Origin: Streptantibioticus silvisoli
Lineage (GTDB): Bacteria > Actinomycetota > Actinomycetes > Streptomycetales > Streptomycetaceae
Assembly: GCF_027947535.2 (NCBI RefSeq)
Contig: NZ_JAAGKO020000027.1
Span: 52,977 to 116,976, forward strand
Reading direction: 5' to 3'
DNA length: 64,000 nt
In this document: one piece after another, positions 1 to 9,317 of the stretch
How positions within the stretch are numbered: position 1 is the stretch's first letter
Layout of the letters: each line of letters starts with the position of its first letter
Translations under genes and position numbers: made by a program
The notes under the pieces: model-generated
Database searches by the model: none
What the model saw: only the letters and a program-made list of their open reading frames with translations
Told to the model about the DNA's origin: nothing

Positions 1-310
1 GTGGCTGGCGCACGCCTCCACCCCGCGCGGCGCGCTGCGGCTGGACGCCGGCGCGGTGCGGGCGGTCGTCGAGCGGCGCACCTCGCTGCTGCCGGCCGGG
101 CTGACCGGCGTCGAGGGCCGGTTCACGGCCGGCGACCCGGTGGACCTGCTGGACGAGCGGGGCAACGCCGTCGCCCGCGGCCTGGTCAACTACGACGCCG
201 CCGAGCTTCCCCGGCTGCTGGGCCGTTCCACCCGCGACCTCGCCGCCGAACTGGGCCCGGCCTACGAGCGGGAGGTCGTGCACCGCGACGACCTCGTCGT
301 CCTGCGCTGA
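1..310 (+). CDS. proB: Glutamate 5-kinase, C-terminal part (window edge)
   Basis: Only the last ~102 codons are in the window, read in frame 2. They form the PUA domain at the end of actinobacterial glutamate 5-kinase (WLAHASTPRG followed by LDAGAV, LLPAGLTGVEG and DPVDL segments, ending REVVHRDDLVVL). The enzyme phosphorylates glutamate in the first step of proline synthesis, and proA, which acts next, lies 1 kb downstream on the same strand. Identity rests on PUA motifs plus that context; the kinase domain is outside the window. Confidence 0.93.
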   Translation, partial: WLAHASTPRGALRLDAGAVRAVVERRTSLLPAGLTGVEGRFTAGDPVDLLDERGNAVARGLVNYDAAELPRLLGRSTRDLAAELGPAYEREVVHRDDLVVLR

Positions 311-499
311 CCGGGGTCGCCCGCACGGGGTGGTCGCACGGGAGCGGACGCGGGGGCGCGAGGGGGCGTTCGCACCGGTGATCCGGGGTCTTCTTGCCGA
401 AAACGGCCCCGTGGTCGGCTCCGGGCTGGTCCACTGTGAACGGGGGACCGCGCGGTGCGCGGTGTCGGCCAGGAACCGCCGCACGTACAGGAGGCCGCC

Positions 500-997
500 G
501 TGGGACGAGGGCGCCCGGGAACCCCGCCGTGGACGGCGGGCCCCTCCCAGCCCCGCGGGGCCGAGCGCACGCTGGCCAGCGTCGGTGACCTGCCCGGGGA
601 CCGCCCGGGCCCCGGCCCGGCCCGCCCGGCGGCCGTGCGCGCCGCCGACCGGCCGGCGGAGCGGCTGTGGCACGTCACGCTCAGCCTGTCCGGCGACGAG
701 GCGCCGCTGCCCGAGGTCAGGCGGGCGCTGGAGCAGCTGGCGCACGACCACCCGTTCCTGCTGACCAGCCGGTACGCGGCCGACCACGCCGAGATCCGCT
801 ACTGGGAACAGGCCCGCGACCTGCACGACGCGGCCGCCATCGCACTGCGCCTGTGGGGCGAGCACAAGGCCACCGCCCGGCTGCCGCCGTGGGAGATCGT
901 CGGCCTGGAGGTCATCGACCGCGCCACCTGGCACCAGCGGGTCGCCGAGGGCTACGGCCCCCCGCCCGCCACACCGGTGGGTGTGCACCCGTACTGA
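500..997 (+). CDS. Conserved actinobacterial hypothetical protein
   Basis: 165-aa protein between proB and proA. The first ~50 residues are Pro/Gly-rich and poorly ordered; the rest is a compact conserved-looking domain from LWHVTLSLSG through LEQLAHDHPFLLTSRYAADHAEIRYWE to IVGLEVIDR, ending TPVGVHPY. The GTG at 500 is chosen because a perfect AGGAGG sits at 489-494 with 5 nt spacing; an upstream GTG at 455 is possible but has a weaker site. I recognise the family only as a conserved hypothetical of this locus and assign no function. Its last codons are part of unit 1 of a downstream tandem array. Confidence 0.78.
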   Translation: MGRGRPGTPPWTAGPSQPRGAERTLASVGDLPGDRPGPGPARPAAVRAADRPAERLWHVTLSLSGDEAPLPEVRRALEQLAHDHPFLLTSRYAADHAEIRYWEQARDLHDAAAIALRLWGEHKATARLPPWEIVGLEVIDRATWHQRVAEGYGPPPATPVGVHPY

Positions 998-1205
998 CGA
1001 ACACGGGGGCCACTCGTCCTGACGAGCGCGGCGGGTGCGTATTCGTGTTGACGAACGCGGTGGGTGTGCACTCGTCCTGACGAACGTGGTGGGTGCGTAC
1101 CCGTGTTGACGAACGCAGTGGGTGTGCACTCGTCCTGAGGAACGGGGTAGGGGCCACCCGTGCTGACGAGCGCGGTGGGCGTCCACCCGTACTGACGAAC
1201 GCCGC
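978..1205. repeat. Tandem array of ~25-29 bp units between the hypothetical gene and proA
   Basis: About eight imperfect units of the type TGGGTGTGCACTCGTCCTGA plus CGAACGCGG, each 25-29 bp with no unique spacers. Unit 1 includes the final codons and stop codon of the upstream gene, so each later unit is a degenerate copy of a gene 3' end. Most units keep the TGA. The array fills nearly the whole gap before the proA leader. Confidence 0.85.
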
Positions 1206-1329
1206 CGTGCTCCCGGTGACCGGCCCGCGCCGGCCCGTGCCGGGGACAGCGCGGCGCGGCGGGCCGTGCGGTGTCCCGCATGCCGGAACACCCGCCGGGG
1301 GCGGTCCGCGGGGTCAGTACCCTTCGACC

Positions 1330-2589
1330 ATGACCACCAGCGCATCCTCCGACGTCCTGGACACCGCCCGCCGTGCGAAGGCGGCCGCCGCCGAACTCGC
1401 GCCGCAGCCGTCCGGCGTGCGGGACGCGGCGCTGCTCGCCATCGCCGACGCCCTGCGGGCCCGCACCGGCGAGATCCTCACGGCCAACGCCGCCGACGTC
1501 GCACGGGCCCGCGACAACGGCACCGGCGAGGCCATGATCGACCGCCTCACCCTGACGGCGGAACGGGTGGCCGCCATCGCCGCCGACGTGGCCCACGTGG
1601 TGACGCTGCCCGACCCGGTCGGCGAGGTGCTGCGTGGCTCCACGCTGGCCAACGGCCTGGAGATCCGGCAGATCCGGGTGCCGCTCGGTGTGGTCGGCAT
1701 CATCTACGAGGCCCGCCCCAACGTCACCGTGGACGCCGCCGCGCTGTGCCTGAAATCGGGCAACGCGGTCCTGCTGCGCGGCTCCGGTTCGGCGTACGCG
1801 TCGAACACCGCGCTGGTCGGCGTGGTGCGCGACGCGATCGGCACCGCCGGCCTGCCCGCCGACGCGGTCCAGCTGGTGCCGGGCGAGAGCCGCGACTCCG
1901 TCAAGGAGCTGATGCGCGCCCGCGGCCTGGTCGACGTCCTCATCCCGCGCGGCGGCGCCTCGCTGATCCGCACGGTCGTGGAGGAGTCGACCGTCCCGGT
2001 GATCGAGACCGGCACCGGCAACTGCCACGTCTACGTCGACGAGCACGCCGACCTCGACATGGCGCTGCGCGTGCTGGTCAACGCCAAGGCATCCCGGGTC
2101 AGCGTCTGCAACTCGGCGGAGACCGTGCTGGTGCACGCCGCGGTGGCCGGCGCCTTCCTGCCCCGCGCGCTGTCCGCGCTGGCCGGCGCCGGGGTGACCG
2201 TGCACGGCGACGCGGCCTGGCAGGCGGCCGGTGACGCGGTGCTGCCGGCCACCGACGAGGACTGGGCCGCGGAGTACCTCTCGCTCGACATCGCCGCCGC
2301 CGTGGTGCCCGACCTGGACGCCGCGGTGGCCCACATCCGCCGCTGGTCCTCCGGCCACACCGAGGCCATCGTCACCCGCGACCAGGCCGCCGCCCGCCGC
2401 TTCGTCGCCCAGGTGGACGCCGCCGCCGTCATGGTGAACGCCTCCACCCGGTTCACCGACGGCGCCGAGTTCGGCTTCGGCGCCGAGATCGGCATCTCCA
2501 CCCAGAAACTGCACGCCCGCGGCCCGATGGGGCTGCCCGAGCTGACGTCCACCAAGTACGTCGTCACGGGCGACGGCCACATCCGCTGA
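1330..2589 (+). CDS. proA: Gamma-glutamyl phosphate reductase
   Basis: 419-aa NADPH-dependent reductase that converts gamma-glutamyl phosphate to glutamate semialdehyde, the second step of proline synthesis, in the cytoplasm. Family hallmarks are clear: [19 protein letters not shown] near residue 120, the nucleotide-binding [12 protein letters not shown] stretch, [14 protein letters not shown] with the catalytic Cys, and the C-terminal [17 protein letters not shown] and [19 protein letters not shown] motifs. ATG 1330 gives the usual N-terminus; upstream in-frame GTGs fall in the repeat array. It is separated from proB by one small gene and the array. Confidence 0.97.
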   Translation: MTTSASSDVLDTARRAKAAAAELAPQPSGVRDAALLAIADALRARTGEILTANAADVARARDNGTGEAMIDRLTLTAERVAAIAADVAHVVTLPDPVGEVLRGSTLANGLEIRQIRVPLGVVGIIYEARPNVTVDAAALCLKSGNAVLLRGSGSAYASNTALVGVVRDAIGTAGLPADAVQLVPGESRDSVKELMRARGLVDVLIPRGGASLIRTVVEESTVPVIETGTGNCHVYVDEHADLDMALRVLVNAKASRVSVCNSAETVLVHAAVAGAFLPRALSALAGAGVTVHGDAAWQAAGDAVLPATDEDWAAEYLSLDIAAAVVPDLDAAVAHIRRWSSGHTEAIVTRDQAAARRFVAQVDAAAVMVNASTRFTDGAEFGFGAEIGISTQKLHARGPMGLPELTSTKYVVTGDGHIR

Positions 2590-2594
2590 CGTCC

Positions 2595-2765
2595 TCGGGG
2601 GCGGTTGGTGGTGCGGCCGGTTGCCGGTGGGGTGGCCGGTCATGCGGTCGGCGGGGAGACCGGTGGGGTGGCCGGTGGGGCTGCCGGTGATGCGGTCGGC
2701 GGGGCTGCCGGTGATGCGGTCGGCGGGGCTGCCGGTGATGCGGTCGGTGGGGCGGTCGGTGGGGT
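2595..2765. repeat. 24-bp tandem repeat array after proA
   Basis: Three nearly perfect 24-bp units (GGGGCTGCCGGTGATGCGGT + CGGC) at 2677-2748, flanked by decayed units. The array is open in one + frame (GAAGDAVG repeats), but there is no ribosome binding site or family resemblance, so it is read as intergenic. Confidence 0.8.
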
Positions 2766-2844
2766 GATTCGTAACATTGTCGTCCTGTGGTATTTACCCG
2801 GCGTCCCCTGCCCATGACGGCGGTCGCGGGCTTACGCTGGTTCC

Positions 2845-3327
2845 GTGCCCGAGGATGATGGCGGTAAGCCGTTCCCGGAACGAGACGACCACGGCGCGGA
2901 CGAGGAGTTCGCATCCGTGGTCTTCGACGAGGCGTTCGTCAAGGCGGCGTCCTTCCACGAGCCCAGTGCGCGCGAGCGCCTGCTGGCGCTCACCCAGGCC
3001 CGTGCGGCGGCCGAGGCGGCCCGGCTGCGGGTCGGCGGCGCCGACGAGGAGCCGCACGCGGTGGCCGGCGGCTACGACGGCGACCTCGGCCTCTACGGCG
3101 GCCACTACCGGCTGCGCCGCCCCTACGGCGCCACCGACCGCTGGCACCGCAGCGTCGCCTGGCTGCTGGCGCTCATCATGGGCCTCGGCGTGGTCGCGCT
3201 GACCTTCGCCGCCGTCTACCGCGGCGCCTCCTCCTCCCGCCAGCCGGCCCCCGCCCCGCCGCCCGCCACCGGCAGCGCCGGCGTCTCCCGCCCCCCGGCG
3301 GTCGTCGGCACCGCGGACCGCCGCTGA
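2845..3327 (+). CDS. Conserved membrane protein with FASVVFDEAFVKAA motif
   Basis: 160 aa, GTG start. An acidic N-terminus leads into FASVVFDEAFVKAA (residues ~27-40), then a charged helix-rich stretch, one hydrophobic segment (WLLALIMGLGVVALTFAAVY, ~residues 112-131) and a Pro/Ala-rich tail, suggesting a single-pass membrane protein with the N-terminus inside. The following gene carries the same motif (SIVFDESFVRAA) before its own membrane segment, so the two are diverged paralogues in tandem. Function unknown. Confidence 0.8.
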   Translation: MPEDDGGKPFPERDDHGADEEFASVVFDEAFVKAASFHEPSARERLLALTQARAAAEAARLRVGGADEEPHAVAGGYDGDLGLYGGHYRLRRPYGATDRWHRSVAWLLALIMGLGVVALTFAAVYRGASSSRQPAPAPPPATGSAGVSRPPAVVGTADRR

Positions 3328-3440
3328 GGTGATTCCCGGCCCCGGATCGGGCCGGGACCGGCGCGTTCCTTTGACGTTCCGTCAGAAATTGTTTGCCGTC
3401 GTGGCGTTCACCCGGGTGCCCGCCGACCTACTCTTGTCGT

Positions 3441-4544
3441 ATGAGCGGGTACGGAGGCCCTCCCGGGGGGACGCCGATGGGTGTCCCGGGAGGCGGGGAT
3501 GACGACTACCGCTCCATCGTGTTCGACGAGTCGTTCGTCCGGGCCGCCCGCATACGCGAGTACTCCGCCGACGAACGCCTGGACGACGGCGGCCGGGCGG
3601 TCTCCCCCCGGCACGCCTGGGACCCGTTCTCCCGGCACCGCCAGGCGTTCGCCCTGGTCCTGCTGATGGCGCTGGCCTTCGGCACCGCGATCTTCCTCGG
3701 CATCCGCCACCCCTACCGGCCGGTGGCCGTGCCCGCCAGCGGACCGCTGCGGGTCAGCCTGGTCGCCCTCACCCCGTCCGGACCGGTCCCGGCCGCCGAG
3801 GACGACCAGCTCTACGCGCAGTCCGGCGCCGGACGCTGGGCGGTCGGCGCGGCCGGCATCACGCTGCCGCGCGCCCACGCGGTCGGCCGCTACTCCGCCG
3901 ACCAGGTCCTCGTCGCGCTGGACATCGCCAAGCGCTACCTGACCGCCTCCTCGCTGGACACCGCCGAACTCACCGACGGTGACCTCAACGAGGTGGAGGA
4001 CCTGCTGGCGCCGGGCGAGCTGGACCAGTTCAAGCGCAGCCTCACCAGCCCCGCCGACGACGGGCGGCACGCCGCCACGGGCTGGCTGGTGCGCTTCGAC
4101 CTGCCCCACGTCGTGCTCGCCGACGACCGCATACGGGTGCGCGGCACCGTCTCGGTGACCGGCGGCACCCGCGACCTGGAAGTCCTCACCGACCACACGA
4201 TGGTCTACACCGTGCGCCCGGCCGGCGACCTGACCCGGCCGCCGTCGCTGTTCACCGTCCGGCGCGAACTGCGGATGTCCTTCACCCGCGAAGACCTGCT
4301 GACCGGCCGGGTCGAGGTCGACCAGGCCGCCGTCGAGGCCGGACCGCTGGCCTGCGGCACCCGGCTCGCGGCGTCCTTCGAACCGCTGATGGCCGGCCAG
4401 AGCGCGCCGCCGCCCGCCGGTACCGACCCCTACCGCCGCACCACGGCCGTCGCCGCCGCCTGCCACCCGATGGCCACGCCGCCCACCCCGGCCCCCACCG
4501 CCACCCAGCCCGCCCCGCACGGCACCACCGGCCGCCACCACTGA
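3441..4544 (+). CDS. Conserved single-pass membrane protein, paralogue of upstream gene
   Basis: 367 aa from ATG 3441. A Gly-rich N-terminus precedes SIVFDESFVRAARIREYSADERL, then one membrane helix (FALVLLMALAFGTAIFLGI, ~residues 71-89) and a ~270-residue extracytoplasmic domain with a Pro/Thr-rich C-terminus. That domain includes YSADQVLVALDIAKRYLTAS and a beta-rich section around TDHTMVYTVRPAGDL. It resembles conserved streptomycete membrane proteins of this locus; no catalytic motif is visible. With the preceding gene it forms a two-gene cluster of related proteins. Confidence 0.8.
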   Translation: MSGYGGPPGGTPMGVPGGGDDDYRSIVFDESFVRAARIREYSADERLDDGGRAVSPRHAWDPFSRHRQAFALVLLMALAFGTAIFLGIRHPYRPVAVPASGPLRVSLVALTPSGPVPAAEDDQLYAQSGAGRWAVGAAGITLPRAHAVGRYSADQVLVALDIAKRYLTASSLDTAELTDGDLNEVEDLLAPGELDQFKRSLTSPADDGRHAATGWLVRFDLPHVVLADDRIRVRGTVSVTGGTRDLEVLTDHTMVYTVRPAGDLTRPPSLFTVRRELRMSFTREDLLTGRVEVDQAAVEAGPLACGTRLAASFEPLMAGQSAPPPAGTDPYRRTTAVAAACHPMATPPTPAPTATQPAPHGTTGRHH

Positions 4545-4554
4545 TCGCGGCGCG

Positions 4555-4780
4555 ATGGCGCGGCGGTGCGGCAGCGGGGCGGTGCGATAGCGGCGGGTGC
4601 GGTAGCAGCGGCGGGTGCGGTGGCGGGGGTGAGGCGGTGCGCGGCGCGGACCCGGGGGAGTGCGCGGCGGTGAAGGCCCGGTGCGCGGAGCGGTGGTGGG
4701 TGCGGCGCGGACCCGCGCGCCGGTGAAGGCCCGGTGCGCGGCGCGGTGCCGGGCGGGCGGTGGTGGCCGGCGACGGTGCC
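4555..4780. repeat. GC-rich degenerate repeats
   Basis: Gap between two convergent genes filled with GCGGTGCGGCAGCGG-like units, then a ~65-bp block (GCGCGGACCCG ... CGGTGAAGGCCCGGTGCGCG) present twice. No gene is supported here. Confidence 0.6.
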
Positions 4781-4786
4781 GCCGGC

Positions 4787-5902
4787 CTACTCCGGTTGCG
4801 GGCCGCCGTCCTGGCCGCCGGAGGCGTCCGTGCCGTCGGCACCCGCCGGGCGCGACCCGTTGCCGGCGAACTTGTCGCGCAGCTTGCCGCCGAGGTCGCC
4901 GGCGCCGCTGGAGATGTCGCGGATCAGACCCATCAGCGGGTCCTTGCTGCTCTTGACCTGCTCGCCGTAGTGCCCGGCCGACTCACGGAAGGCGTCCCGC
5001 ACCGAGGCGTCCTTGTCCTCCTCGCGGCGCGGGTAGTGGCCGTCCATGATCCGCTGGAAGTCGCGCCCCTCGGACCAGCGCTTCAGCTCCGCCGCCCGCA
5101 CGGTGGTGAACGGGTGGCTGCGCGGCAGCACGTTGAGGATCTTCAGCACCGAGTCGCGCAGGTCGCCGCCCGCCTCGTACTCCTCCGCCTGCTGCAAGAA
5201 CGCGTCGACGTTCATCTCGTGCAGGTGGTTGCCGCCGGCCAGCTTCATCAGGCCGCGCATCGAGGCCTGCGCGTCCTGACCGACCAGCAGGCCTGCCCGG
5301 TCCGCCGACAGCTCCGACTTGCGGAACCACTCGCGCAGCGCGGTGACGATCGCGGTGACCGCCACCGTGCCCAGCGGGATCCAGGCGACCTTGACCGCCA
5401 GATTCGTCAGGAAGAGCAGGACCGTGCGGTACACCGCGTGACCGGACAGCGCGTGGCCCACCTCGTGGCCGACGACCGCCCGCATCTCCTCCTCGTCGAG
5501 CATCTCCACCAGCCCGGTGGTGACCACGATGATCGGCTCGTCGAGACCGACGCACATCGCGTTCGGCTTCGGGTCCTGCGTGACGTACATCGGCGGGACC
5601 TTCTCCAGGTCCAGGATGTAGCAGGCGTCGCGGATCATCGCGTGCAGGTGCGGGAACTGCAACTCCCCGACCCGCACCGAGTCCGACAGGAACAGCAGCC
5701 GCATCGAGCGCTCGGGCAGCAGTGAGCTGAGCGCCTTGAAGACGGTGTCGAAACCGGTCAGCTTGCGCAGCGCCACCAGCGCCGAACGGTCCGCCGGATG
5801 CTCGTAGGCCCGCGAGGAGATCGCGGGGAACCGCCTGCGGTTGCGTCCGGGCAGCCCGCCCTCCGGCTCACCTGAACCGCTCGTGTCGTTCGGCACGGAC
5901 AT
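4787..5902 (-). CDS. M48 family zinc metalloprotease (HtpX-like)
   Basis: 371-aa membrane-bound endopeptidase. VVGHEVGHALSG (~residues 143-154) is the HExxH zinc site, with the third ligand expected in SELSADRAG (~198-206). A hydrophobic stretch (TVLLFLTNLAVKVAWIPLGTV and onward, ~159-190) sits between them, as in HtpX/Ste24-type proteases of membrane quality control. N-terminal and C-terminal tails (~30 and ~60 residues) are low-complexity. Substrate unknown. The gene converges with the membrane-protein pair. Confidence 0.9.
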   Translation of the reverse strand: MSVPNDTSGSGEPEGGLPGRNRRRFPAISSRAYEHPADRSALVALRKLTGFDTVFKALSSLLPERSMRLLFLSDSVRVGELQFPHLHAMIRDACYILDLEKVPPMYVTQDPKPNAMCVGLDEPIIVVTTGLVEMLDEEEMRAVVGHEVGHALSGHAVYRTVLLFLTNLAVKVAWIPLGTVAVTAIVTALREWFRKSELSADRAGLLVGQDAQASMRGLMKLAGGNHLHEMNVDAFLQQAEEYEAGGDLRDSVLKILNVLPRSHPFTTVRAAELKRWSEGRDFQRIMDGHYPRREEDKDASVRDAFRESAGHYGEQVKSSKDPLMGLIRDISSGAGDLGGKLRDKFAGNGSRPAGADGTDASGGQDGGPQPE

Positions 5903-5988
5903 GGGTCCTCCCCCTGCGTCGCCGACGCGTTCCCGCCCCTTCGGCCCCCACCTTAGGGCCCGCCACCGACAGGTCTAGTCTGGTCGGT

Positions 5989-6147
5989 ATGCACACCCCC
6001 GCATCGCTCCACCCGGCGACGCTGCTCGCCGTGGCCTCCGACTCGGCAGGGCCCGGCTGGCTGCTGCGTACCGTGATCGTGGTCTCCGTCCTGGGCGCCG
6101 CGTTCCTCGCGTGGTTCCTTCTGCGCGGCTACGGCAACAACGACTGA
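5989..6147 (+). CDS. Small membrane protein (52 aa)
   Basis: Short ORF from ATG 5989 with a single hydrophobic segment (LLRTVIVVSVLGAAFLAWFLL, ~residues 29-49) and a GYGNND tail. It is divergent from the M48 protease gene and upstream of a second small membrane ORF and nadD. Codon composition and the helix support a real gene; function unknown. Confidence 0.65.
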   Translation: MHTPASLHPATLLAVASDSAGPGWLLRTVIVVSVLGAAFLAWFLLRGYGNND

Positions 6148-6335
6148 GGTCCGACGGAAAGATCCGCTGAGGTCTGACGGACGGTTACGACCGGCTTCCT
6201 GGTAGACGTGTACACGTACTGCGTACACACCAAGGACGTGCGGAACCCGCGCAGGGTTCCAACCCGCCCGGGCCTTACCATGTGGCACGATTTCCCAGCT
6301 GACGACTTCTCCGACCGCAAGGGGTCCCGCAGACC

Positions 6336-6479
6336 ATGACACATATCGCCGCAGCCGTGGCTCCGCTCGCCGAGGGCGGCAACCACCCGAGCCTGAGCCC
6401 GTTCCTCACCGGTGGATCGGCCCTGTTCATCCTGCTGCTCCTGCTGTGGATCACCAGCCGCTTCAACCGGGACCGCTGA
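6336..6479 (+). CDS. Small membrane protein (47 aa)
   Basis: ORF from ATG 6336 encoding a short N-terminus, one transmembrane helix ([13 protein letters not shown], ~residues 29-41) and a basic tail (RFNRDR). A GGGG stretch (6320s) may act as ribosome binding site. It lies 115 nt ahead of nadD. Function unknown. Confidence 0.65.
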   Translation: MTHIAAAVAPLAEGGNHPSLSPFLTGGSALFILLLLLWITSRFNRDR

Positions 6480-6594
6480 CCGCCCCTCGGCGCGCTCCCG
6501 ACGGACGCGAAGTAGGGTGTGGCCGGATGGGAGACCGGCAGCGTCCGTACGCCCCTCCGCGATCGGTCAGATCAGGGACGGAGGGGCCGGACCG

Positions 6595-7185
6595 GTGAAG
6601 AAACGACTCGGCGTGATGGGCGGGACCTTCGATCCCGTCCACCATGGCCACCTGGTGGCAGCCAGCGAGGTCGCGACCAAGTTCCACCTGGACGAAGTGG
6701 TGTTCGTACCCACCGGCCAGCCGTGGCAGAAGGAGACCCAGCAGGTCTCCGCGGCCGAGGACCGCTACCTGATGACGGTCATCGCGACCGCCTCCAACCC
6801 GCAGTTCTCGGTCAGCCGCATCGACATCGACCGCGGCGGCCGCACCTACACCCTCGACACGCTGCGGGACCTGCGTGCCGAATACGGCGACGTGGACCTG
6901 TTCTTCATCACCGGCGCCGACGCGCTCGCCCAGATCTTCTCCTGGCGCGACGCCCGCGAGCTGTTCTCCATGGCGCATTTCATCGGAGTGACCCGCCCGG
7001 GGCACACTCTGACCGACCCGGGCATCCCCGACGGCGGCGTGTCGCTGGTCGAGGTCCCGGCCCTGGCCATCTCCTCCACCGCCTGCCGCAAGCGGGTCGC
7101 CCGCGGCGAACCCGTCTGGTACCTGGTGCCGGACGGCGTGGTCCGGTACATCGACAAGCGCAAGCTGTACCTGGACGCCGGATAG
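6595..7185 (+). CDS. nadD: Nicotinate-nucleotide adenylyltransferase
   Basis: 196 aa. Transfers AMP from ATP to nicotinate mononucleotide in NAD synthesis. The N-terminal [16 protein letters not shown] contains the nucleotidyltransferase HxGH site and the C-terminal [10 protein letters not shown] is the ISSTxxR-type motif. GTG 6595 is the start because GGAGGGG lies at 6580-6586 with ~8 nt spacing and the protein then begins at the usual [10 protein letters not shown] position. It is followed by the LCP gene, rsfS and a phosphatase on the same strand, a common actinobacterial order. Confidence 0.95.
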   Translation: MKKRLGVMGGTFDPVHHGHLVAASEVATKFHLDEVVFVPTGQPWQKETQQVSAAEDRYLMTVIATASNPQFSVSRIDIDRGGRTYTLDTLRDLRAEYGDVDLFFITGADALAQIFSWRDARELFSMAHFIGVTRPGHTLTDPGIPDGGVSLVEVPALAISSTACRKRVARGEPVWYLVPDGVVRYIDKRKLYLDAG

Positions 7186-7250
7186 GGTCGTACATCCACA
7201 CGACCGGCCCGGAACCGCCCGGCGCCAAGTCATCGATCGGGAGGGCGCTG

Positions 7251-9233
7251 GTGAGCGAGCAGGAGCGATACGGCCAGGAGCCTGAGGAGGCCCGGGAGCC
7301 CTACGCCCCCTACCCGCCCGGATACCCCGCGCAGGACCCCCGCGGCGCCGCGGATCCCCGGCAGGGCCAGGCCTACGACCCGTACGCCGGCGCGCCGCAG
7401 CAGGGGTACGACGGCACGCCGCAGCAGGGCTACGACACGGGTACGCATCAGGTCTACGACCCCGCGTACTACCAGCAGGGCTACCCGCAGCAGCCCTACC
7501 CCGCCCAGCCCGGCCACGACCGGCAGGCGGGCGGCTACGACCCGTCCGGCGGCTACGGCGGCCAGGCCGGCTGGACGCAGCAGCAGACCGGCTACCAGGA
7601 CCCGGCCGCCCACCAGGGGCAGCCCGGTGCCCAGCAGGACGTGTACGGCGGCCGGCAGACCGGTTACCAGGACCCCGCGGCCCACCAGACCCACCACAAC
7701 CAGCAGGGCGCCCCCGCCGCGTCGCAGACGCGGACGCAGGGCCACATCCCGCCGCAGCGCGACCCGTACCCGCAGACCGGCCACTCCGACGCCGGACCGT
7801 ACCCCGGCAACGCCCACCACACCGGTGCGGACAGCGGTACCACCGCCGAACAGGACGTGTACGGCGGTCAGGACGCATACGGCGGTCAGGACGTGTACGG
7901 CGGCCCGGGCGGCGGCTACCCGGACGCCCACGGCGCCGCCGGCCCCGACGGTGTACCGCACGCCGCGGCCGGCGAGGACGGCGAGCAGCACGCCGAGGAG
8001 TTCGCATTCGTCGAGGAGGAGGACGAGCAGGCCGAGGACGTCATCGACTGGCTGAAGTTCTCCGAGTCGCGTACCGAACGCCGTGACGAACGCAAACGAC
8101 GCGGCCGCAGCCGCACCCTCGCGCTGGCCCTCGTCGTGGTGCTGGCGGTGGCCGGCGGCGGCACCTACGCCTGGAAGGCCGGCCTGATCCCCGGCCTCGG
8201 CGCGGGCGCCGCCACCCCGCTGGCCGCGCAGAAACGCGACGTCATCGTCGTCCACCTGCGCGAGGTCGACAGCAACGACTCCTCGACGATCCTGCTGGTC
8301 CGCAACGAGACCACCGGCCGCGGCAGCACCGTACTGCTGCCCAACTCCCTGACGGTCAGCACCGACGACGGCGCGATGACGCTCGGCAAGTCCGTGGTCT
8401 CCGAGGGCGCCGGACCCACCCGCGACGGCCTCGACACCCTGCTCGGCGCCAACATCCAGGGCACCTGGCGGCTCGACACCCCGTTCCTCGAAGTGCTCGT
8501 CGACGCCCTCGGCGGCATCGAGATGACCCCGGACGCCACCGTCACCCAGGCCGGCAAACCGGTCGTCACCGGCGGCAAGGACCAGAGCCTCAACGGCAAG
8601 GCCGCCGTGGCCTACGCCACCTACCGCGCCCCCGGCGAGACCGCCGCCGCCCAGCTGACCCGGTTCGGCCAGGTCATGCGGGCGGTCCTCATGCAGGTCC
8701 CCAGCAGCGGCACCGCCGCCACCAAGATCATCGACCAGGTCGGCTCGGTCCCCGACCCCTCCCTGTCCGACGGCCAGCTCGGCGCGACCCTCGCCGCGCT
8801 GTCGGACCTGGTGAAGTCCGGGCACTACGCCACCACCGGCCTGCCCGTCGAGACCAACGGCACCCTCAGCCAGCAGGCCACCGACACCGTCGTGAAGCAG
8901 ATCCTCGGCGGCACGGTGAAGAACACCGACACCAGCGGCATCCCCACCGTCTCCGTCCGGGACGCCACCACCGGCTCCAAGGCGGCCGCCGCGGCACAGG
9001 TCCAGGTCATCGACGCCGGCGACACCTACATCGACGGCGGCCGGCAGACACCGCGCGCCACCTCCCAGGTCCTCTACGGCACCGCCAAGCAGAAGAGCGC
9101 CGCCCAGCAGCTCGGCAAGACCCTCGGCCTGCCCGCCTCCGACGTCGTGCGCGGCACCGGCGCCGCCAACGCCGACCTCACCGTGGTCCTCGGCGCCGAC
9201 TACCACCTGCCCGCCGACACCCCGCAGGCCTGA
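7251..9233 (+). CDS. LCP (LytR-CpsA-Psr) family envelope protein with tyrosine/glutamine-rich repeat N-terminus
   Basis: 660 aa, GTG start with GGGAGGG at 7239-7245. Residues 1-~250 are cytoplasmic low-complexity repeats rich in Tyr, Gln, Gly and Pro (GYQDPAAHQ, QDVYGGQ types), residues ~285-308 a transmembrane helix, residues ~325-480 an LCP-like domain (RDVIVVHLRE ... LDTLLGANIQGTWRLD), and the end a LytR_C-like domain (VQVIDAGDTYIDGG ... VVLGADYHLP). LCP proteins attach glycopolymers to peptidoglycan. The usual SxPRD-type arginine position reads LPNSLTV here, so this member may not be a normal transferase. Confidence 0.85.
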   Translation: MSEQERYGQEPEEAREPYAPYPPGYPAQDPRGAADPRQGQAYDPYAGAPQQGYDGTPQQGYDTGTHQVYDPAYYQQGYPQQPYPAQPGHDRQAGGYDPSGGYGGQAGWTQQQTGYQDPAAHQGQPGAQQDVYGGRQTGYQDPAAHQTHHNQQGAPAASQTRTQGHIPPQRDPYPQTGHSDAGPYPGNAHHTGADSGTTAEQDVYGGQDAYGGQDVYGGPGGGYPDAHGAAGPDGVPHAAAGEDGEQHAEEFAFVEEEDEQAEDVIDWLKFSESRTERRDERKRRGRSRTLALALVVVLAVAGGGTYAWKAGLIPGLGAGAATPLAAQKRDVIVVHLREVDSNDSSTILLVRNETTGRGSTVLLPNSLTVSTDDGAMTLGKSVVSEGAGPTRDGLDTLLGANIQGTWRLDTPFLEVLVDALGGIEMTPDATVTQAGKPVVTGGKDQSLNGKAAVAYATYRAPGETAAAQLTRFGQVMRAVLMQVPSSGTAATKIIDQVGSVPDPSLSDGQLGATLAALSDLVKSGHYATTGLPVETNGTLSQQATDTVVKQILGGTVKNTDTSGIPTVSVRDATTGSKAAAAAQVQVIDAGDTYIDGGRQTPRATSQVLYGTAKQKSAAQQLGKTLGLPASDVVRGTGAANADLTVVLGADYHLPADTPQA

Positions 9234-9234
9234 C

Positions 9235-9257
9235 CCGCCCCGGAAAACCCGGGGCGG
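9235..9257 (+). terminator. Terminator-like hairpin after LCP gene
   Basis: CCGCCCCGG, AAAA loop, then CCGGGGCGG; no U-tract, as is common in streptomycetes. Confidence 0.5.
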
Positions 9258-9317
9258 CGGGCTCGGTGCGGCATGAGACCCTGGTGGGGTATTCGTCGCC
9301 GACCGGAAAGCCTCCTT

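Noticed and set aside
978..1205. CRISPR-like array
   Set aside because: Units are directly abutting, drifted and without unique spacers, and there are no cas genes.
952..2643. 563-codon minus-strand frame over proA
   Set aside because: Mirror frame of proA and the repeat array, without family resemblance or ribosome site.
2605..2817. Gly/Ala/Val repeat protein after proA
   Set aside because: Produced by the 24-bp array; it lacks a ribosome binding site.
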